Shown: positions 1 to 9,108 of the stretch, piece after piece | Position numbering within the stretch: position 1 is the first letter of the stretch | Layout of the letters: every line of letters begins with the position of its first letter | Assembly: GCA_947489665.1 (NCBI GenBank) | Contig: CANLEH010000001.1 | Location: 778,501 to 842,500, forward strand | DNA: 64,000 nt | Reading direction: 5' to 3' | From: an uncultured Roseicyclus sp. | GTDB lineage: Bacteria; Pseudomonadota; Alphaproteobacteria; Rhodobacterales; Rhodobacteraceae | Notes under the pieces: generated by a model | Told to the model about the DNA's origin: nothing | The model's database searches: none | What the model saw: only the letters and a program-made list of their open reading frames with translations | Made by a program: the position numbers and the translations under genes

Positions 1-2
1 GT

Positions 3-1019
3 TTCTCAACTCTTTCAAAGACGCTGAGGCTATTTCTACAATCGGCGATCCTAGGTCTTGCCGCTCTCCTCGTGCTTCGAGGTGAGCTGCGCGCCGGCGC
101 GATGATCGCGGGTTCGATCTTGATGGGGCGCGCACTTGCACCAATCGATTTAGCAATCAGCCAATGGTCAACGATTTCCGAGGCCGCGCGGGGCTGGAAT
201 CGTCTGCAGTCATTGCTTACTGATGAGCCGCAGCCCGCAAGCAAAATCGATCTGCCGCGCCCGAGGGCAGCCCTTGGAGTGGCAAGTCTTTCAGTAGTAC
301 CACCGGGGGCGTCGGTGCCCACCCTGCGTGGCGTTTCCTTCCAGGTCGAACCTGGCCAAGCGGTCGGAGTTATTGGTCCATCTGGTTCGGGGAAATCCAG
401 CCTAGCCCGTGCAATCACGGGCCTTTGGCAACCCTCTGGGGGTTCTGTCCGGCTCGACCGCGCCACGTTGGACCAATATGACGTGAACCGCCTCGGCAAA
501 CTCATTGGATATCTGCCACAAAGCGTGACACTGTTCAGCGGTACGATCGCCGAGAACATTGCGAGGCTTGACCCAAACCCCGATCCAGATGCGGTTTCGA
601 AAGCTGCAATGGCAGCCGATGCGGACACGATGATCCGGGCCTTGCCAGATGGTTACGACACCCAGGTCACCGGCATCGGTCCGAAGCTCTCGGGAGGACA
701 AGTGCAACGTATTGGATTGGCACGAGCCCTTTATGGCGATCCGGTACTGTTGGTATTAGACGAACCTAACTCGGCACTTGATCACAACGGCTCGGAGGCG
801 CTCAACCGCGCGGTTCAAGGCATGAAGGCGCGGGGTCTGAGTGTGATCATCATGGCGCATCGCCCTAATGCCATCCAGCACTGTGACAAGATCCTGTTTT
901 TGCGCGATGGAATCGCGCAGGCCTTTGGGCCGCGGGATGAAATTCTAGCGCGCGTGTTGAAGAATGCGGCCGATGTCCGGCTGGTGGCCGATAATCCCGA
1001 AAAGGGGGGGCTGTCTTGA
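3..1019 (+). CDS. Type I secretion permease/ATPase, C-terminal part (cut by window edge)
   Basis: The frame is open from base 3, so the start lies outside the window. The product is the inner-membrane ABC half of a type I secretion system (PrtD/HlyB family), which powers export of RTX proteins directly out of the cell. Visible in order: the end of the transmembrane domain ([12 protein letters not shown], typical of PrtD-type exporters), Walker [10 protein letters not shown], signature [15 protein letters not shown], Walker B LLVLDEP and the H-loop IIMAHRP. The stop overlaps the start of the adaptor gene by 4 bases (TTGA), so the two are translationally coupled. The RTX gene downstream is the obvious cargo. 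Family assignment is firm; the substrate is inferred from position. Confidence 0.92.
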   Translation, partial: FSTLSKTLRLFLQSAILGLAALLVLRGELRAGAMIAGSILMGRALAPIDLAISQWSTISEAARGWNRLQSLLTDEPQPASKIDLPRPRAALGVASLSVVPPGASVPTLRGVSFQVEPGQAVGVIGPSGSGKSSLARAITGLWQPSGGSVRLDRATLDQYDVNRLGKLIGYLPQSVTLFSGTIAENIARLDPNPDPDAVSKAAMAADADTMIRALPDGYDTQVTGIGPKLSGGQVQRIGLARALYGDPVLLVLDEPNSALDHNGSEALNRAVQGMKARGLSVIIMAHRPNAIQHCDKILFLRDGIAQAFGPRDEILARVLKNAADVRLVADNPEKGGLS

Positions 1020-2320
1020 GCAAAAGCGAAACAAGCTGGTCTGTCGCCGGGCCAATGTGGCTTGGTTTGATATCTCTGCTCGTGCTTGTCGGCGGCTTTG
1101 GAACCTGGGCAGTGACGACGACCTTGTCGGGCGCGGTCGTCGTCTCGGGACAGATTGAAGTGGACCTCAATCGGCAAGCGATCCAGCATCCCGACGGTGG
1201 CTTGGTCGCTGAATTGCTGGTCGATGAAGGGGATCGTGTGGACGCTGCGCAAGCGCTCGTCCGGCTTGACCCGTCCGAGCAACAGACAGAATTGGCAGTT
1301 GTCCGGACCAGTCTTGCAGAGGTGCAGGCTCGAAGAGCGCGATTGGAAGCCGAGAGGGATGGCAATCCGACCATCACTTTCGCGCCGGACCTCATCGCCA
1401 TGGCCGAAGCAATGCCAGAGCTTGCGGACCTCTTGACGGGTCAACAAAACCTGTTTGCGGCGCGCGCGGAAACCAACGCCAATGCGGTCGAGCAATTGCG
1501 TGGTCGGATCACCCAGATCAACGCGCAGATGCGCGCACTTGAGGCGCAGCAAGAGGCATTGGAGGGGCAAGCCAGCCTCGTCGAAGAGGAATTGGCGCGA
1601 CGGCAGACCTTGCTTGATGGTGGGACTGGCACGCGAGAGCCTGTAGTTCGATTGCAGCAGGAACTTGTGCGGCTGCAAGGCTCAGCGGGAGAAGTTGCCG
1701 CCGGTCAGGCGGAGGCCGCAGAACGGATCATCGAAAGCGAGCTCGCGATATTGCAGCTGCAGACCGAGCGACGCGAGCAAGCAATCACGCAGCTGCGCGA
1801 AATGCGCGTTCTTGAACAAGAGCTCACCGAGCGCGCCAATAATCTGACCACGCGCATCTCTCGCATGGAGCTTAGGGCACCGGTCGCAGGCCGTATCCAT
1901 GGGCTTACGGTTTTCGGTGAGGGTGCGGTTTTGCGCCCGGCCGATCCGTTCGCCTACATTATTCCCGAGGGACGGCCGCTCATAATCTCGGCGCGCGTGC
2001 CGGCCATCGACATCGATCAGGTTTTCTCCGGTCAGGAAGTCACCGTGGTTTTTCCAGCATTCAACCAAAACGAGCTGCCGGAAATCACCGGACTTGTGAG
2101 CCAGGTTTCAGCAGATGCGTTCGTGGACGACGTAAGTGGTGGAAGCTTTTACCGCGCGGAAATCACCCTGCCGGAGGATCAATCTGCCCTCCTCGGTGAT
2201 CGAGCGCTAGTTCCGGGCATGCCCGTTGATGCCTTCATCCGCACCGAAGAGCGGACACCCATGACGTATCTGATCGAGCCCTTCACCGCCTATTTCGGGC
2301 GGGCGTTGCGAGAAAGCTGA
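1016..2320 (+). CDS. HlyD-family type I secretion periplasmic adaptor
   Basis: Membrane-fusion protein of 434 aa that would bridge the ABC exporter to a TolC-like outer-membrane channel. One N-terminal membrane segment lies at about residues 13-35. A biotinyl-lipoyl-like half follows ([20 protein letters not shown]), then a long alpha-helical hairpin (about 95-280) rich in Glu, Gln, Leu and Arg, then the second lipoyl half ([20 protein letters not shown]) and a beta-barrel C-terminus. The start is TTG at 1016, within the stop of the upstream ABC gene. No other in-frame start gives the expected cytoplasmic tail. Length is normal for PrtE/HlyD proteins. No TolC gene is in the window, so the outer-membrane partner must be encoded elsewhere. 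Confidence 0.92.
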   Translation: MSKSETSWSVAGPMWLGLISLLVLVGGFGTWAVTTTLSGAVVVSGQIEVDLNRQAIQHPDGGLVAELLVDEGDRVDAAQALVRLDPSEQQTELAVVRTSLAEVQARRARLEAERDGNPTITFAPDLIAMAEAMPELADLLTGQQNLFAARAETNANAVEQLRGRITQINAQMRALEAQQEALEGQASLVEEELARRQTLLDGGTGTREPVVRLQQELVRLQGSAGEVAAGQAEAAERIIESELAILQLQTERREQAITQLREMRVLEQELTERANNLTTRISRMELRAPVAGRIHGLTVFGEGAVLRPADPFAYIIPEGRPLIISARVPAIDIDQVFSGQEVTVVFPAFNQNELPEITGLVSQVSADAFVDDVSGGSFYRAEITLPEDQSALLGDRALVPGMPVDAFIRTEERTPMTYLIEPFTAYFGRALRES

Positions 2321-2523
2321 CGGCGACGAGGGGTGCAACCAGCATGAACGCGTCCGCTCCGCACCGCGATGCACGTCCCGCAAATTGGTCGCGTTCAATC
2401 TGATATCCCGCAGAACAGACTGTTTTTGCTCATATCTTGACCGTTTCTAGGTCTGTTTTGTAGCTTTGCGGGGTCTTGGCCGCTCGTTTTCGGCCAACTG
2501 ACTGCTTTTTTGTGGGGGAAATC

Positions 2524-5299
2524 ATGGCAACGCTTTCTTCGCCAAGTGGCGGCGATACTGGATATAGCAACTTCGACTCCGTCGCGATCCAAACCATTAC
2601 CACCAGCACGTCTTCGATTTTCGCGTGGTCCAACTCAGACATCGACATTCGACTGCTCGGCAGCTTTGCTTATGACGGTATGGGGGGGGTTGGATACGAC
2701 CCTGAGCACTGTCAGCCAGGTCCAGCTGGATCTCGATCAGGACGGTGTGTTCGACTTTGTGATGGCGTTCTCGTCCCCCCAAAGCATTGCCGCTGACCTC
2801 ACAAGTGGCAATGAAGAGGCCTTCTTCGCAGCGGCGCTTGGTGGAAATGACACTGGAACACTGAGTGGTGACTACGGCTCGACGACAGGCGCCAGCCCGG
2901 GAACTTTCCTCGACAACAATGAGTCTGTCGGGGTGGGAGGCAATGACACTGTTACACTAACGGGTGACGGCTATATCATTGCCGACTTCCGCAGTGCGCT
3001 CGACGGAGCTGTCGGCGGCGATGATGTAATCAACATCAATCGCAGCGGCGCGTTTGCCCGGGTGGAAGTGTCCGGCGATTTCAACGACACCAACGTCTTT
3101 AGCGCCGTAACAGTCACTGGCGGTAATGATAGTATAACGGACATTGGACCCGCCGGCTCCACACTGGAAGTTTTTGGGGATTCTGAGGAAATTGACGAGG
3201 ACGGGTCTGTCCTGAACGGGGGCGACGACACAATTACCGGCGGTAGCAGTCGGATTGAAGCATATGGCGACGTCGAAGACGTAGACGGCGACAATGTCAC
3301 AGTCAACGGAGGCGCGGACGTCCTCATTGGTAGCTCCACAGGTGACCTTCTGATCGGCGATGTCGAAGGCATCAGGCTCAATGAAACAGGTGTAGTCGTA
3401 AACGGTGGCGCGGACTCCATCTTGGGCAACATGGGCGACGATTTCATCGTCGGCGACGTGGAAGAAATCGACTCCGTGTTCCTGGTCGGCGGGAATGATA
3501 CCCTGAAGGGCGGGGACGGAAACGATGTCCTTTTGGGGCAAGGTGGCGATGACGAAATTGACGGGGGCGCCGACAACGACACGCTTTCGGGCGGGGAAGG
3601 GAATGATTTTCTTGACGGTGGGACCGGAACCGATCTCGCCTACTTTGGGCGCTCCGTGTTTGCCATCTCGGTATCGATCAACAGTATCGGACCTGCTCTG
3701 GCCACCGGAAACGGGACAGATACCCTCGTTGCTATCGAGGGTGTCATCGGCGGCCTTGGCTCAGATTCGATCCAGGGAGACGGGTTTGCCAATCGAATTG
3801 GCGGCGGTGAAGGCAACGATACGCTGGATGGCGGCGGCGGCATTGATACGCTTGACCTGACGCTTTACGAGCCGAACCGTTTTGGCGTTATCAGTGCTGA
3901 AGAGGACTTTTTTGTTGATCTTCGACTGCAAGGCACGGCTCAGTCTTTTGGCACGCAAGGCACGGATCTGATCACCAATTTCGAGAATGTCGCCACTGGT
4001 CGCGGGGATGACACGCTGATCGGCGATGCTTTTGCCAATGTTCTCGACGGCGGCGATGGCGTAGATGAAACGGACTATACCGCATTCTCTGCTCCGATTT
4101 CGATGGCGCTGGTCGACAATATAGCCTTCGTTCAGGAGTACGAACTGACCATTGGGGTAGTTGTCGACACCTTACTCAACATCGAAGTGATCAACCTGGG
4201 GTCAGGCAATGACACGCTCACCCTGAACCAGAACCTCACAGGCTTCAGCAACGTCATCGATGGTGGTGGCGGAACCGATCTCATAACATTGATCGCTTCG
4301 GGTGAAGTCAGAAACATTGACCTGACCACGACTTTTGTCGGGTTCGAAAATGTGCTCGGATCGTCTAATGACGAGAACGTCACGGGTGGCACAGGTGCCA
4401 ACAATTTGCAGGGTTTTGGAGGCAACGACACGCTGATCGGGGGCGGTGGCGCGGATACCTTGATCGGAGGCAGCGGTGAAGACTCGCTGGAAGCCGGTCC
4501 CGATGCCGCCACTCTGCGCGGGCAGGCCAATGCGGACACGTTGATGGGGGGCGATGGCGCCGACGATATGTCTGGTGGCGAAGGGGTCGACAGCCTGTCT
4601 GGTGGCGATGAGGCCGATACTCTACGCGGCCAAGGCGACGGCGACTCGATCGACGGCGGAGACGGCTCGGACGTGATCACCGGCGGAGCCGGGGCGGATT
4701 CCATCGATGGCGGGGCCGGAGACGATGACATCATCGGGCAGGGCCAGGGCGACACGATCAACGGCGGGGCGGGCAATGACACCGTTCTGGGCGGCTCGGG
4801 CAATGACCTCATAAATGGCGGAGAAGACAACGACGATCTGTCCGGCAGCGGCAACAATGACACGCTCAACGGCGATGATGGCAATGACTTGCTGAGCGGG
4901 GCTGCGGGCCTCGACGAACTCAATGGCGGGTCGGGAGATGACACGCTCAACAGCGGCTCCGGGGCCGATACCCTGGACGGCGGCGCTGGCAATGACAGGA
5001 TGAACGGGGGTGGCGCTGATGGTGTACGCGACGTCTTCATTTTCGGCCTGGGCTACGAGGCGGACCGGATCAACGCCTTCGATCAGCTCGGCACGGACCA
5101 ATTGCGCCTTGACGATGCGTTGTGGCTCGACACGCATCCCGGTGGTTTGACGGAACAACAAGTGATCGACACGTTCGGGACGCTGAACGGCACCGGCACA
5201 ATCCTGACGCTGGACTTTGGCGGCGGCGATGTGCTGGAGGTGCAGAATCGGGCCGGGATAGATCAGGCGACCTTGGGGGCGGATGTGTTCATTTTCTAG
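2524..5299 (+). CDS. RTX calcium-binding repeat protein, probable type I secretion substrate, frame broken at a G8 run
   Basis: Large acidic secreted protein of about 925 aa rich in GGxGxDxLx nonapeptides that form Ca2+-binding beta-rolls. Dense repeats lie in the last third; the C-terminus ends ADVFIF, like uncleaved type I secretion signals. The plausible start is ATG 2524, with a GGGGGAA ribosome site 5-10 bases upstream. That frame reads a sensible N-terminus (MATLSSPSGGDTGYSNFDSV) up to a run of eight G at 2682-2689, after which the RTX reading continues one frame over. Removing one G restores a continuous protein (DGMGGLDTTLSTVSQVQLDL). The RTX frame is also open back to a TTG at 2510, but that start gives a tryptophan- and arginine-rich out-of-frame translation of the same bases. 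No enzymatic domain is recognisable. The secretion genes sit immediately upstream. Confidence 0.88.
4411..5015 (+). repeat. RTX nonapeptide repeat block
   Basis: About 200 residues in which GGxGxDxLxG units follow one another almost without interruption (for example GGAGADSIDGGAGDDDIIGQ). At DNA level this gives an imperfect 27-base periodicity with recurring GGCGGxGCxGGxGAxGAC. Some units are degenerate. A shorter block of the same type lies at about 3487-3620. Confidence 0.9.
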
Positions 5300-5399
5300 C
5301 GAGGGGTCCGAGCAACGTGCGGGTGTACGTAAACGGTGCTTGTGCGGGCCGCAGTAAAGTGTGTGTGGGGGATCGTTTCAGATGATTTCGTGAGGACGT

Positions 5400-5556
5400 C
5401 ATTCTCAACTAGACTCCTGAAGCCCTTGCTACAAATGACCTTGGGCAAAGACAAACTTCTCCCGCTTGATCGAAAGGACCACCTGCTTAGGTGAGCTCCG
5501 CTGTCGACGACTGCCCGTCGAACGTTTCGAATTGGCAGAGACACAAAGACTATCAT
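5400..5556 (-). pseudogene. Possible remnant of a glyoxalase/VOC-family gene
   Basis: Reading minus from 5556 gives MIVFVSLPIRNVRRAVV, which resembles the first beta-strand of small VOC/glyoxalase proteins (consensus like MIFVNLPVKDLARAV). A few residues later the reading becomes disordered, although fragments such as QVVLS in one frame and GFRSLVENDVLTKSSET in another are reminiscent of later VOC segments. This would fit an old gene broken by small indels. The resemblance is short and could be chance. Confidence 0.25.
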
Positions 5557-5829
5557 CGGCGTGTCGCGCGCCAAAAATTGACGCCACATCAGGCATCTGA
5601 TGCTCCTTCCAGGCTTGGAACAGTATGATAAAATGGCTCCTGGATCGGCGCGTAGCCAGGTTGATTGCTTCAAACACAATCTCGAAACGACGCAATATGG
5701 CGCAGACCCATGAATTGCAGATTGAAAATGCGCATTCGGCCGCGAGGTGACATCCAGCGAACCGTCTGGATGTTGAGGCTGCCCCGCGCTTTCCAGGCTC
5801 TCGCTGCAGTGCGAAACCTACTGACTGGC

Positions 5830-6095
5830 TCAACCATTCGGTTTCAAGGACGCCCGCAGAAAGTCGATCGTGACGCGTACTTTTCGTGGCAGGTAACTAC
5901 ACGACGGACAGGGGACCCACGCCGCGATATTGAATTCCGTTGCAGTGCATGCGCAAGGCCACGGTACAAACAATCCCAATTGGAGTTCGCTTTGTTGCTT
6001 TCGCCTGCGAGGATCGATGACGGCCCAATACGGATATTCGAGGATGCCGAAATTGGCTCCGATAATGTCCCTCACTGTCCGATGAGGATTAATTC
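5830..6095 (-). pseudogene. C-terminal fragment of a LysR-type regulator
   Basis: The minus frame from about 6093 to 5830 reads VRDIIGANFGILEYPYWAVID, then EFNIAAWVPCPSCSYLPRKV and RVTIDFLRASLKPNG before a stop. This matches the last 80 residues of LysR effector domains (hydrophobic GLGI.LLP.WAV segment, then YPS.RyLPrKVRvFIDFL). No helix-turn-helix part is present upstream, where the frame is closed by a TGA at 6094-6096. It is therefore a decayed 3' end. The longer plus-strand open frame across the same bases has no recognisable features. Confidence 0.5.
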
Positions 6096-6139
6096 ATTCC
6101 AGAGGAGCAGGTGTTGAAACCGAAATCTGTCAGCCAAGC

Positions 6140-6171
6140 GCGCCCTTCGTCCAGCATGGACCGAAGGGCGC
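6140..6171. terminator. Strong hairpin, possible terminator
   Basis: GCGCCCTTCGTCC pairs with GGACCGAAGGGCGC across a 5-base loop, giving a 13-bp stem with one bulged C. It lies downstream of the minus-strand SRPBCC gene (stop at 6265). There is no clear T-run on either side, so function as an intrinsic terminator is uncertain. Confidence 0.4.
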
Positions 6172-6264
6172 TTAGCCCACCTTGACACAGCATGACCAAC
6201 TTTGGCTTCCAGGAATTGGCTCAGATAGCAGCGCGCCGTTGCAAAGTGCGCCGCTCGGCGGCTG

Positions 6265-6732
6265 TTACCGTGCTATTTCAGTACCGTTGGTCACGAAGTC
6301 TGCATTGCTTTTCAGGACCTTACCGAGCATCGACCTGAACTGCGATGCCATCATCGGCGACATGACCCAACCAAGCAGACCCATGCCCGGAGTGAATTGC
6401 ATGGTCATGGTAACAAGGGTTTTGTTGCTGCCTTTAGCGTCGACCGTAAGGGTCGCCTGCGCTGATCGGATCGGCACGGTTGCCTCGAGAATGTCAATTA
6501 CCATTCGATGCGGTGGATCGTAGGTCACGATCTTTTCGCGCACGAATTTTTTTCCGTTGGCGGAAAGATCGCACTGGCGGCTGGCCCCGACGCCGGACTG
6601 CACGCTTCCGTCCAGAAGGCGCGATGCCTTTATTCCCGGATGAACCCGCGCGACCGCGCTAAAGTCGTCCCGACTTGCCCAAACCTGATCGACCGATGCG
6701 TTGATCGTTTCCTTTACTGTGACTTTTTTCAT
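6265..6732 (-). CDS. SRPBCC (START/Bet v1-like) domain protein
   Basis: Cytoplasmic protein of 155 aa of the polyketide-cyclase/SRPBCC fold, a helix-grip barrel that binds hydrophobic ligands. Typical features: N-terminal VKETINASVDQVWASRDDFS, then GASRQCDLSANG and EKIVTYDPPHRMVID in the strands, and a long C-terminal helix (LGKVLKSNADFVTNG). The ATG at 6732 is chosen because AGGAG lies just upstream; the frame stays open a further 96 bases without homology. A second, broken SRPBCC fragment lies just upstream on the same strand, suggesting a former tandem pair. The ligand is unknown. Confidence 0.8.
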   Translation of the reverse strand: MKKVTVKETINASVDQVWASRDDFSAVARVHPGIKASRLLDGSVQSGVGASRQCDLSANGKKFVREKIVTYDPPHRMVIDILEATVPIRSAQATLTVDAKGSNKTLVTMTMQFTPGMGLLGWVMSPMMASQFRSMLGKVLKSNADFVTNGTEIAR

Positions 6733-6844
6733 TTGAAATCTCCTGTGCAGGCGCCGGCCTGAGTTAGCCGCCGAAGACTGCCGGATCGAACGCTGGCAGA
6801 ATGACGACGTTGTTGATGCTGGCCGCACGCGCGTGGATTGGAAT

Positions 6845-7008
6845 GAACTGCTCCTGATCCTCTCATCCGTTCGACCATATCAGCGAACATCAGGTCCGCC
6901 GCGTCGCTGAAGGTCGGCGCGACGCTGTCGGGCAAGAGGTCGGTTGTCCAGGTCACGCGCGTGGCTCCGGCCTCATCGTTGACCACAATGGAGGCGGCAT
7001 GTTCCGTC
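6845..7008 (-). pseudogene. C-terminal fragment of a second SRPBCC-like gene
   Basis: The minus strand reads VVNDEAGATRVTWTTDLLPD, then SVAPTFSDAADLMFADMVERM. This is the C-terminal strand and terminal helix expected of an SRPBCC protein (ligand-binding strand, then amphipathic helix). The N-terminal two thirds are missing: the sequence runs straight into the 5' end of the LysR gene on the other strand. The fragment therefore looks like the remains of a gene once transcribed divergently from that regulator. Confidence 0.5.
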
Positions 7009-7868
7009 ACGGGACAGTGCGCGCCGCCGCGGCGGAGATTGGCGTGGCACACACCACGATGGCGCATCGGGTCGCTGTCGCCGAAAAGGGGATGGGCGTA
7101 ACGGCGTTCGTCAAATCGGTACGAGGATATAAGCTTACCGACGAAGGGGCCCAGATTGTGGAACATGCCGAACGCATGGCCGCAGAATCTGAGGCATTGT
7201 CTCGATCTTTGGATGGCGCGGGACAGATTGCGAAGGGACCGGTCACGGTCTCGATGAACGCCAGCCTTCTGACCTATGTCGCGGCAGATGCTGTGGCGAT
7301 CTTGCGCGCGCGTCATCCCGACATCTCGCTGACGTTCTTGGTTGGAGACGAGTTTGCCGATCTCGACCGGAGAGATTCCGATATCGTCTTGCGGATGCAG
7401 GACGCGCCGGCGCCTTCCCTTTTCGGACGACGGCTTTGCCAGGTTCGCTCAACGGTCTTTGTGTCCAGGAAGGCGCATTCGATCATTCAACGTGGCGACG
7501 CGCCTTTGCCCGTGGTGGGATGGGCCAGTACCGCGGCTGTGGAACGAACGTTTGCATTGCTCGGTTTCGACAAGGTGCGGGTTGTGGCGACAGTTTCCGA
7601 CCTCCAAGCGCAAGCCGCGATTGCGCTCGCAACGCATGCTGCGGTTGAACTGCCTTGCTACCTCGGAGACGCCCACCCCGAATTTGTAAGGCTGGCTCCG
7701 ACCCCCCTACGGGATCTGGTGACGTTGTGGATCCTCACGCATGACAGCTTGCGCAGATCGCCCCGTATCAGAGCAGCCTTCGAGGCGCTTTCATCAGCTG
7801 TCCTGGATCGGCGAGAGTTGATCGAAGGCGCATCGATGTCGCCAAACGAAGAGCAGGGAAGCATGTGA
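6999..7868 (+). CDS. LysR-family transcriptional regulator, N-terminus probably clipped
   Basis: The 289-aa product has a helix-turn-helix (HGTVRAAAAEIGVAHTTMAHRV) followed by a LysR effector domain (VTVSMNASLLTYVAADAVAI onward). Family members normally carry about 12 residues before this point (W..L..FL.V); here they are absent. In-frame codons upstream of the ATG do not restore them and instead overlap the SRPBCC fragment on the opposite strand. The first recognition helix is complete, so DNA binding may persist, but the protein could also be a pseudogene product. The C-terminal tail (about the last 20 residues) is non-conserved. No obvious target gene remains beside it. Confidence 0.7.
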   Translation: MFRHGTVRAAAAEIGVAHTTMAHRVAVAEKGMGVTAFVKSVRGYKLTDEGAQIVEHAERMAAESEALSRSLDGAGQIAKGPVTVSMNASLLTYVAADAVAILRARHPDISLTFLVGDEFADLDRRDSDIVLRMQDAPAPSLFGRRLCQVRSTVFVSRKAHSIIQRGDAPLPVVGWASTAAVERTFALLGFDKVRVVATVSDLQAQAAIALATHAAVELPCYLGDAHPEFVRLAPTPLRDLVTLWILTHDSLRRSPRIRAAFEALSSAVLDRRELIEGASMSPNEEQGSM

Positions 7869-7887
7869 CCTGAAAAGGCTGCCGGTG

Positions 7888-8541
7888 TCAGTCCTCAATA
7901 CGACGCTGACCTTGAAACGGGTCTGGTCGTTTTTCGGCCACATCCGGCCGGTAGCCGAAATCGGGCATGATCTCGTCCATTCTGAATGGCGGAGAACCAT
8001 CATCTTCGCGCCGGATCTCGCCGTCGATCAGCAGCATTGCGTATCCGTGCACGAGGCTCCAAAGCATCCATTCCGTGCGCCAAGGCCCCCCCGACGCGTT
8101 GGCTTTGTCCCAATCAAGGCCATGAGCAACGTCGCGCAACACACCGTAACTTGCCCAACCCGCCTGCTTGAGTTCGGGGTCTTCCGCCAGATGGAAGGAA
8201 CTTGTGAACATGAGCTTGAATAGCTCGGGGTTTTCCAAGGCGAACCGCAGATATCCGTTGCAGGCCGCATCTAGGCGCGCTTTCCCAGGGGGGTGATCTT
8301 CTACACCCCGTTGCATCTCGGCGGCGTGGCGGTGGTACCCGACAGTCGCCATCGCGGTCAGCAATCCGCGCAGCCCGTCGAAGTGATTCTTGGGTGCGGT
8401 GTGGCTTACCCCAACCCGTGCCGCGATCGAGCGCAGTGAGACGGCCTCAAGCCCTTTTTCCTCAAGCTCTGCCAGGCCAGCCTCAATCAAAGCCACTTTA
8501 AGGTCGCCGTGATGGTACTTTTTTCTGTTTTCTTTCAGCAT
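7888..8541 (-). CDS. TetR/AcrR-family transcriptional repressor
   Basis: DNA-binding repressor of 217 aa. The N-terminal HTH reads YHHGDLKVALIEAGLAELEE, then GLEAVSLRSIAARVGVSHTA, the form typical of TetR proteins with a C-terminal WHG-like ligand domain (FALENPELFKLMFTSSFHLA). The ATG at 8541 has GGAGG upstream. It is transcribed away from the membrane-protein pair starting at 8641. Two similar operator-like palindromes lie in the 99-base gap, so it probably represses both itself and those genes. Confidence 0.9.
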   Translation of the reverse strand: MLKENRKKYHHGDLKVALIEAGLAELEEKGLEAVSLRSIAARVGVSHTAPKNHFDGLRGLLTAMATVGYHRHAAEMQRGVEDHPPGKARLDAACNGYLRFALENPELFKLMFTSSFHLAEDPELKQAGWASYGVLRDVAHGLDWDKANASGGPWRTEWMLWSLVHGYAMLLIDGEIRREDDGSPPFRMDEIMPDFGYRPDVAEKRPDPFQGQRRIED

Positions 8542-8556
8542 GGTAGCGCCTCCATA

Positions 8557-8569
8557 TTTCCAATGTAAA
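8557..8569. promoter_or_regulatory. TetR operator-like site 1
   Basis: TTTCCAATGTAAA, an imperfect palindrome 15 bases upstream of the TetR start codon. It closely matches site 2 at 8609-8621 read on the other strand (14 of 17 bases over the extended site). Confidence 0.5.
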
Positions 8570-8608
8570 TTTTTCTTCTGGACATTACAAGGGATAGCGC
8601 TCAATAAA

Positions 8609-8621
8609 TTACCAATGGAAA
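8609..8621. promoter_or_regulatory. TetR operator-like site 2
   Basis: TTACCAATGGAAA, with the perfect central palindrome CCAATGG. It lies 20-32 bases before the ATG of the divergent membrane-protein gene. Centre-to-centre distance to site 1 is 52 bases. Confidence 0.55.
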
Positions 8622-8640
8622 TTTACAGTGGTGATATGAA

Positions 8641-9108
8641 ATGACTCCAGAACTCCTCTTCTCTCACGTTGGGTCCGCCGCGATGGCTGGGTGGGCTTTG
8701 CTTATTCTTGGTCCACGGCGCTTCAAGTGGTTCAACGCACTCACGCTATGGATCATCCCTGCGGGTCTGTCTGCCGTCTATGCCGCGCTGATCTTCAGCC
8801 GCTTCTCGGGCATGGGTGGGGGCTTTGACAGCCTTTCCAATGTCGCCACGCTTCTGGCCGACGACTGGGCGCTGCTTGCCGCCTGGGTGCACTTTCTCGC
8901 CTTTGATCTGTTCATCGGGGCGGTGATGGCGGCCCGGATGGACCGCGTCGGCGTCGGTCGCCTCGTGCAGACACCGATCCTGCTGTCGATCTTCATGCTC
9001 GGCCCGCTTGGTTTTCTGATCGCCGCCCTGACCGAGCTGGGCCTGCGCGCCCGCCGTATTCCAACACAAACCAAATCCCTGGAAGGAACGCATCATGTCT
9101 TTGCTTGA
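8641..9108 (+). CDS. ABA4-like (DUF4281) membrane protein
   Basis: Integral membrane protein of 155 aa with about four hydrophobic segments. The family hallmark WVHFLAFDLFIGAVMAARMD and the later GPLGFLIAALTELGLR identify DUF4281/ABA4-like proteins. The plant members act in neoxanthin synthesis; bacterial functions are not established. Its 3' end overlaps the next membrane-protein gene by 14 bases, indicating coupled translation. It is divergent from the TetR gene and is probably under its control. Confidence 0.8.
   Translation: MTPELLFSHVGSAAMAGWALLILGPRRFKWFNALTLWIIPAGLSAVYAALIFSRFSGMGGGFDSLSNVATLLADDWALLAAWVHFLAFDLFIGAVMAARMDRVGVGRLVQTPILLSIFMLGPLGFLIAALTELGLRARRIPTQTKSLEGTHHVFA

Noticed and set aside
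2971-5040. Long minus-strand open frames of 200-300 codons opposite the RTX gene
   Set aside because: Their composition (Ser/Pro-rich repeats) is the mirror image of the Gly/Asp RTX repeats; no ribosome site or homology.
5665-6117. A 150-codon plus-strand open frame
   Set aside because: The opposite strand carries a recognisable LysR C-terminus, and this frame has no family resemblance or good ribosome site.
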